Origin: Desulfobacterales bacterium
Lineage (GTDB): Bacteria; Desulfobacterota; Dissulfuribacteria; Dissulfuribacterales; JAMONC01
Reading direction: 5' to 3'
Length of the DNA: 19,231 nucleotides
Assembly (NCBI GenBank): GCA_027066725.1
Contig: JAMONC010000014.1
Coordinates: 1-19,231, forward strand
Under the pieces are notes generated by a model. The model made no database searches. It saw only the letters and a list, made by a program, of their open reading frames with translations, and had not been told where the DNA came from. Made by a program: the position numbers and the translations under genes. This document shows positions 15,695 to 19,231 of this stretch, one piece after another. Each line of letters begins with the position of its first letter. Within the stretch, counting starts at the first letter, position 1.

Positions 15695-16294
15695 ATGATA
15701 AATGCGGCAAAGTTAAATACAGAATTTCCAAAAGACTTAGGAGAACTTGAGGGCTGTGAGACAGTTCTTGGTTGTTTTAGGTGTGGGGCATGTAGTGCAG
15801 CTTGTCCTGTTTCAAAAGTAGTAGAAGATTTTGATCCAAGACGCATTGTTCATATGGTAGGCCTTGGACTAGAAGACTACCTTTTAAATTCAGATATTAT
15901 TTGGGCGTGTTCTCAGTGTCAGAGTTGTATACCTGTTTGCCCTCAAGGTGTTAGACCAGCAGATGTAATAAAGGCGCTCAGAAGGAAGGCTCTAGAAAAG
16001 AGAGTCGTTAATGAAGATAAATTAAAGGCTCTAGGTCTTATTGCAGAAGTAGACCCTGGCAAGTGTGTGGCATGTCTTACTTGTGTAAGACTTTGTCCTT
16101 TTGCGGCACCACATATAGTTTCTGAAGGTTATGCATATATAGAGCCTGAGCTTTGTCATGGCTGTGGTATATGTGTACTTGAGTGTCCTGCTGAGGCAAT
16201 TCATCTTTCTGCTTCTCTTGAACAAAAAGGAGCAGGACATCCATTTAGTATAGAAAAAAGAGAAGAAAGGTCTTCCAAAGAGGTTTTAAAATAA
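15695..16294 (+). CDS. hdrC: HdrC-like iron-sulfur protein fused to a two-cluster ferredoxin
   Basis: The first part has two CxxCxxCxxxCP sets spaced as in HdrC: CFRCGACSAACPV and CSQCQSCIPVCPQG, with the RRIVHMVGLG helix between them that HdrC proteins use to contact HdrA/B. The second part adds two ferredoxin sets, CVACLTCVRLCPF and CHGCGICVLECPA, so four [4Fe-4S] clusters are expected in all. I chose ATG 15695 because AAGGG lies 8 bases before it; an in-frame GTG at 15686 would add three residues. Its position between two mvhD genes points to electron wiring of the Hdr complex. HdrB, the usual partner of HdrC, is missing from the window, so this may be an electron relay rather than a true heterodisulfide site. 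The symbol is by similarity only. Confidence 0.85.
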   Translation: MINAAKLNTEFPKDLGELEGCETVLGCFRCGACSAACPVSKVVEDFDPRRIVHMVGLGLEDYLLNSDIIWACSQCQSCIPVCPQGVRPADVIKALRRKALEKRVVNEDKLKALGLIAEVDPGKCVACLTCVRLCPFAAPHIVSEGYAYIEPELCHGCGICVLECPAEAIHLSASLEQKGAGHPFSIEKREERSSKEVLK

Positions 16295-16307
16295 AAAAGG
16301 AGCTAAA

Positions 16308-16757
16308 ATGTCTGATAGACCAGGTAAGGTAATAGGTTTTTGTTGTAATTATACAACACAAGTTACAGAAGAACCTCTTAAAGAAGCTGGTATTTTACCA
16401 GAATCAGTAGAATTTAAGCGGCTTTCTTGTACAGGAAAGCTTGAGGTTTCAAGTTTGTTGGCTGCCTTTAGCAGACATGGAGCTGATGCTGTTTTTGTAG
16501 CAGGTTGTCCTGAAGAGGAGTGTCATAATTTTTCAGGAAGTAGACGTGCGTCTAAGAGAGTTAAGTATACAAAGCAAATACTTTCTGAACTTGGGATAGA
16601 GCCAGAACGAATAGAGATGTTTTTTGTCCCTCGACAGGAGACAGAGCCTGTTGTAAAGGCAGCAAAAGAGATGCTGTCAAGACTAGAGAAGTTAGGTCCT
16701 ATTATTAAAAAGGATAGTAACAATAAGGAAGGAAATGATTCAGGAAAGGCAGCATAA
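16308..16757 (+). CDS. mvhD: Second, divergent MvhD/FlpD-like subunit
   Basis: The 149-residue length is close to the normal MvhD size. Cysteines are C12 and C13 (FCCNY), C41 (SCTGK), C67 and C72 (AGCPEEEC), but the position matching C17 of the first copy is threonine (NYTT). The motifs CTGK and GCPEEECHNFSG are intact, so a [2Fe-2S] site is still plausible. The two copies differ strongly in sequence and the second lacks the 100-residue extension, so they are unlikely to be recent duplicates. AAGGAG precedes the ATG, and the gap from the previous gene is 13 bases. It sits next to metV and metF, so it could be the copy that links the Hdr module to methylene-THF reductase. Confidence 0.88.
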   Translation: MSDRPGKVIGFCCNYTTQVTEEPLKEAGILPESVEFKRLSCTGKLEVSSLLAAFSRHGADAVFVAGCPEEECHNFSGSRRASKRVKYTKQILSELGIEPERIEMFFVPRQETEPVVKAAKEMLSRLEKLGPIIKKDSNNKEGNDSGKAA

Positions 16758-16778
16758 GGTTTTGGGAGGAACCACGTA

Positions 16779-17447
16779 ATGATAATTGCAGAAAGAAAGC
16801 CAATGCCAGAGATTATGGAGATGATATCTGGCATAAAGAAGCTTCTCATACTGGGCTGTAGAGGTTGTGTTGCTGTTTGTTCTGCTGGTGGTGATAAAGA
16901 AGTAAATATCATGGTAGAGGCAATTACCCTTGGTAAAAAACTAAAGGGTGAGACAATAGAGATAGACCAAGATGTTCTTGTGAGACAATGTGATCCAGAG
17001 TATCTTGAGCCTCTTAAGGAGAAAGTTAAAGAATATGATGCCATACTTTCTATGGCATGTGGTGTAGGAGTAAATTTTTTAGCAGAGCAATATCCAGATA
17101 CTCTTGTCCTTCCTGCATTAAATACCACATTTTATGGGGCAAATTTATCTAGTGGCGAATGGAAAGAGATGTGTGCTGGGTGTGGGGCCTGTGTGCTCCA
17201 TTTGACAGGAGGACTTTGTCCTGTTGCAAGGTGTGCAAAGCATCTTTCAAATGGCCCTTGTGGTGGTTCTGTAAATGGTCGTTGTGAAGTGGATCCAAAC
17301 ACTCCATGTGTTTGGCAGCTTATATATGACAGACTTAAGAGATTAAATCTTTCTGAAAATATGAGGAAAATAATGCCCATACGTGATTGGACTCCTTCAG
17401 GTGAGGGAGGACCAAGACGTAGGGTTAGGGAGGATCTGTTACCGTGA
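16779..17447 (+). CDS. metV: MetV-type zinc-binding accessory subunit of methylene-THF reductase
   Basis: MetV (MTHFR_C family) partners MetF in acetogens and relatives. The 222 residues show an N-terminal cysteine set, GCRGCVAVC (C27, C30, C34), and a C-terminal cysteine-rich region with CAGCGAC, GLCPVARCAK and the family signature NGPCGGSVNGRCEV. These are metal/FeS-binding candidates. The RBS GGGAGG lies 8 bases before the ATG. The stop codon overlaps the metF start by four bases (GTGA), which implies translational coupling and a tight MetV-MetF complex. In Moorella thermoacetica metV and metF are likewise linked to hdr and mvhD genes. Confidence 0.92.
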   Translation: MIIAERKPMPEIMEMISGIKKLLILGCRGCVAVCSAGGDKEVNIMVEAITLGKKLKGETIEIDQDVLVRQCDPEYLEPLKEKVKEYDAILSMACGVGVNFLAEQYPDTLVLPALNTTFYGANLSSGEWKEMCAGCGACVLHLTGGLCPVARCAKHLSNGPCGGSVNGRCEVDPNTPCVWQLIYDRLKRLNLSENMRKIMPIRDWTPSGEGGPRRRVREDLLP

Positions 17448-19231
17448 TAGTTGGAAGCAACTTAGAACATGTTTTGACCTCTGGTGAATTTGCAGTAACA
17501 GGTGAGCTTGGGCCACCTAAAAATGGTGATCCTGAAGTTATAAGAAAGAAAGCGAAGCTTCTAAAAGGATATGTAGATGCAGTAAATATTACTGATTGTC
17601 AGACTGCAATTGTACGCATGTCTTCATTAACTGCAGGTCTTATCGCACTTTCTGAAGGTCTAGAGCCTGTTTTACAGATGACCTGTAGAGATAGAAACCG
17701 TATTGGGATGCAGGCTGACCTTTTAGGAGCAAGTGCTCTTGGCATCAAGAATTTACTTTGTCTAACCGGAGACCATCAAAAGTTTGGGAATCACCCGCAG
17801 GCAAAAGGCGTATTTGATATGGATTCAATACAGCTTCTTACAATGGCAAAGGCCTTGCGGGATGAAAAGAAATTCCAGTGTGGTGAGGAAATAAAAGGAA
17901 AAGAGCCAAGGTTTTTCTTGGGTTGTGCTGCAAATCCATTTGCAGATCCCTTTGAATTTAGACCAATAAGGCTGGCAAAGAAAGTAGAGGCCGGGGCAAA
18001 TTTTGTCCAAACCCAGATTATTTATAATGTAAAAAAGTTTGAGAAGTTTATGGAAATGGTCCGGGATCTAGGACTACATGAAAAGGTCTATATCCTAGCA
18101 GGTGTCACTCCTCCTAAGTCTGTAGGCATGGCCAAATACATGAAAAGATTTGTCCCCGGCCTTGATGTGCCAGATGAAATAATAGAACGTCTTCAGGCTG
18201 CTTCTGATGTAAAGGAAGAGGGAATTCAGATCTGTGTAGATATAATAAATCAGGTTCGTGAGATAGAAGGAGTCGCTGGCGTTCACATAATGGCAATTGA
18301 ATGGGAACAAGCTGTATCTGAGATAGTAAAAAGGGCAGGACTTGATAAAAGACCTGAGCCTAAAGGAATAGAGCCTGTTCTTGTAAGTACTTCTGAGATT
18401 GAAGCGGCTGTTGAGCGTGTAAGGGCAGAAGTTGAAGAGGAGATGAAGAAACAAGTAGAGCGTGCTCAGCAAGAGGCAAAGGCCTCTCGTGATCTTGTTG
18501 CAAAGGCAAAAGAGCAGGCAGAAGAAGAGATCGCTAAGATAAAAAGCGAGTTAAATAGCTTAAAAGATCAACTATCAAAGAAAGATAAAGAAGCTTTAGA
18601 GCTTAAGGCAAAATTAGATACTCTTAAAAAAGAACTTACTACAAAGGAAAAAGAGCTTAAAGAAGCCAAGAAGAAGGCAGCCTCTTTAAGGGTTGTAGGA
18701 CCTTCTACTCAACCAGAGGTGGCTACTCAGCCAAGCCCGCAGCCTACCCAAATGGTTACAGGGGTAGGGCTTACTCCAAGAGAGCAGTATATATTAAATA
18801 CAATTACTGCTGGTATGGAGTCCTTTAGAAAGGCATTAGGTCTTGGGGAAGACCAATTTGATGCAATAAAGAGGTTCTTAGAAGTACAGTTTATGCTTCA
18901 CTTTGGTGCAATGCCTGCAGCACCAGGTGCGCAGCCACAGCAAGTTGTACAACCTGCACCAGCTCCTTCAATTGAGCAGGTTGAGCCTACCCCAATTCCT
19001 GAACCAGAAGAAGAGATTAAGGGAGAGGTTGCTGAAGAGGTTAAAGAAGAAGTAAAGAAGGAAGAAGAGCTTCCCCCAGCAGAAGATCCTACTCTTAAAA
19101 AGGTCATAAGACTTACTGCAAAGGGAAATGTCTTAATACATAAAAAGGACTATAAAGGTGCTATAGAGGCATTTAAACAGGCACTTGAATTAAAGCCAGG
19201 TTATGAAAAGGCACTTAAAGGATTAGAAGAG
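17444..19231 (+). CDS. metF: Methylene-THF reductase MetF with a coiled coil / linker / TPR extension (3' partial)
   Basis: The frame starts at GTG 17444, overlapping the metV stop, with AGGGAGG upstream, and stays open for 596 codons to the window end. Residues 1-300 form a full MetF domain that reduces methylene-THF to methyl-THF: TGELGPPK near 20, MTCRDRNR (about 78-85), LTGDH (about 105-109) and GVTPPK (about 222-227). MetF normally ends near residue 300. Here a strong coiled coil follows (about 318-415, rich in Lys/Glu/Ala/Leu), a short Pro/Gln linker, a helical module (about 442-490, LTPREQYILN), a Pro/Glu-rich linker (about 492-545) and the start of a TPR unit (KDYKGAIEAFKQALELKPGYEKA). 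No frameshift or stop marks the join. The tail could anchor or oligomerise the Hdr/MvhD/MetVF complex; that is inference. The true end lies outside the window. Confidence 0.9.
   Translation, partial: MIVGSNLEHVLTSGEFAVTGELGPPKNGDPEVIRKKAKLLKGYVDAVNITDCQTAIVRMSSLTAGLIALSEGLEPVLQMTCRDRNRIGMQADLLGASALGIKNLLCLTGDHQKFGNHPQAKGVFDMDSIQLLTMAKALRDEKKFQCGEEIKGKEPRFFLGCAANPFADPFEFRPIRLAKKVEAGANFVQTQIIYNVKKFEKFMEMVRDLGLHEKVYILAGVTPPKSVGMAKYMKRFVPGLDVPDEIIERLQAASDVKEEGIQICVDIINQVREIEGVAGVHIMAIEWEQAVSEIVKRAGLDKRPEPKGIEPVLVSTSEIEAAVERVRAEVEEEMKKQVERAQQEAKASRDLVAKAKEQAEEEIAKIKSELNSLKDQLSKKDKEALELKAKLDTLKKELTTKEKELKEAKKKAASLRVVGPSTQPEVATQPSPQPTQMVTGVGLTPREQYILNTITAGMESFRKALGLGEDQFDAIKRFLEVQFMLHFGAMPAAPGAQPQQVVQPAPAPSIEQVEPTPIPEPEEEIKGEVAEEVKEEVKKEEELPPAEDPTLKKVIRLTAKGNVLIHKKDYKGAIEAFKQALELKPGYEKALKGLEE

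Noticed and set aside
16031..16240. Cysteine-rich minus-strand frame
   Set aside because: It is antisense to the ferredoxin part of the HdrC-like gene and its cysteines arise from the complementary codons.
18095..18472. Minus-strand open frames inside metF and other C1 genes
   Set aside because: They lie opposite well-conserved enzyme domains, lack RBSs and encode low-complexity proteins; they are shadows of the real genes.

Overview
This is an AT-rich window (roughly mid-30s % GC by eye) from an anaerobic bacterium that carries the Wood-Ljungdahl pathway. Gene content and organisation (folate-dependent C1 genes, CooS-type CO dehydrogenase, a selenocysteine HdrA with two MvhD-like subunits, MetV/MetF) fit a sulfate-reducing or syntrophic Desulfobacterota-like lineage, possibly close to Candidatus Desulfofervidus. 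That taxonomic guess is inference from gene content only. No mobile element, CRISPR array, rRNA or tRNA was recognised.

Left part (1-4525). The end of an unidentified + strand gene (2-136) converges, across a bidirectional terminator, on a minus-strand block. That block is yraN then a long phoU (PhoU fused to a DUF47/PhoU_div half), and upstream of them a nitrogen operon, glnB (PII) then amt (ammonium transporter). Amt ends in a structured 3' region and a strong terminator. In front of glnB lie a sigma-54-like promoter and two matching dyads 31 bp apart, the layout of an NtrC-type enhancer. A small three-TM protein of unknown function follows at 4190-4525.

Middle (4664-6478). A large membrane-embedded M48 metallopeptidase with a C-terminal TPR region stands alone on the + strand.

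Right part (6745-19231). This + strand C1 block holds fhs (formate-THF ligase), folD (methylene-THF dehydrogenase/cyclohydrolase), cooS (Ni-Fe CO dehydrogenase), hdrA, mvhD, an HdrC/ferredoxin-like protein, a second mvhD, metV and metF. Together they would activate formate on THF, reduce it to methyl-THF and interconvert CO and CO2. The Hdr/MvhD proteins are the likely electron carrier or bifurcation module for the methylene-THF reductase step. HdrB and acetyl-CoA synthase subunits are not in the window.

The main hidden feature is in hdrA. The true gene starts at 11812, not after the TGA at 11983-11985. That TGA is read as selenocysteine, as shown by an in-frame FAD-binding N-terminus, a proper RBS and a SECIS-type hairpin 19 nt downstream. 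The second is metF, which runs off the window and carries a coiled coil, a proline/glutamate-rich linker and a TPR behind an otherwise complete MTHFR domain.
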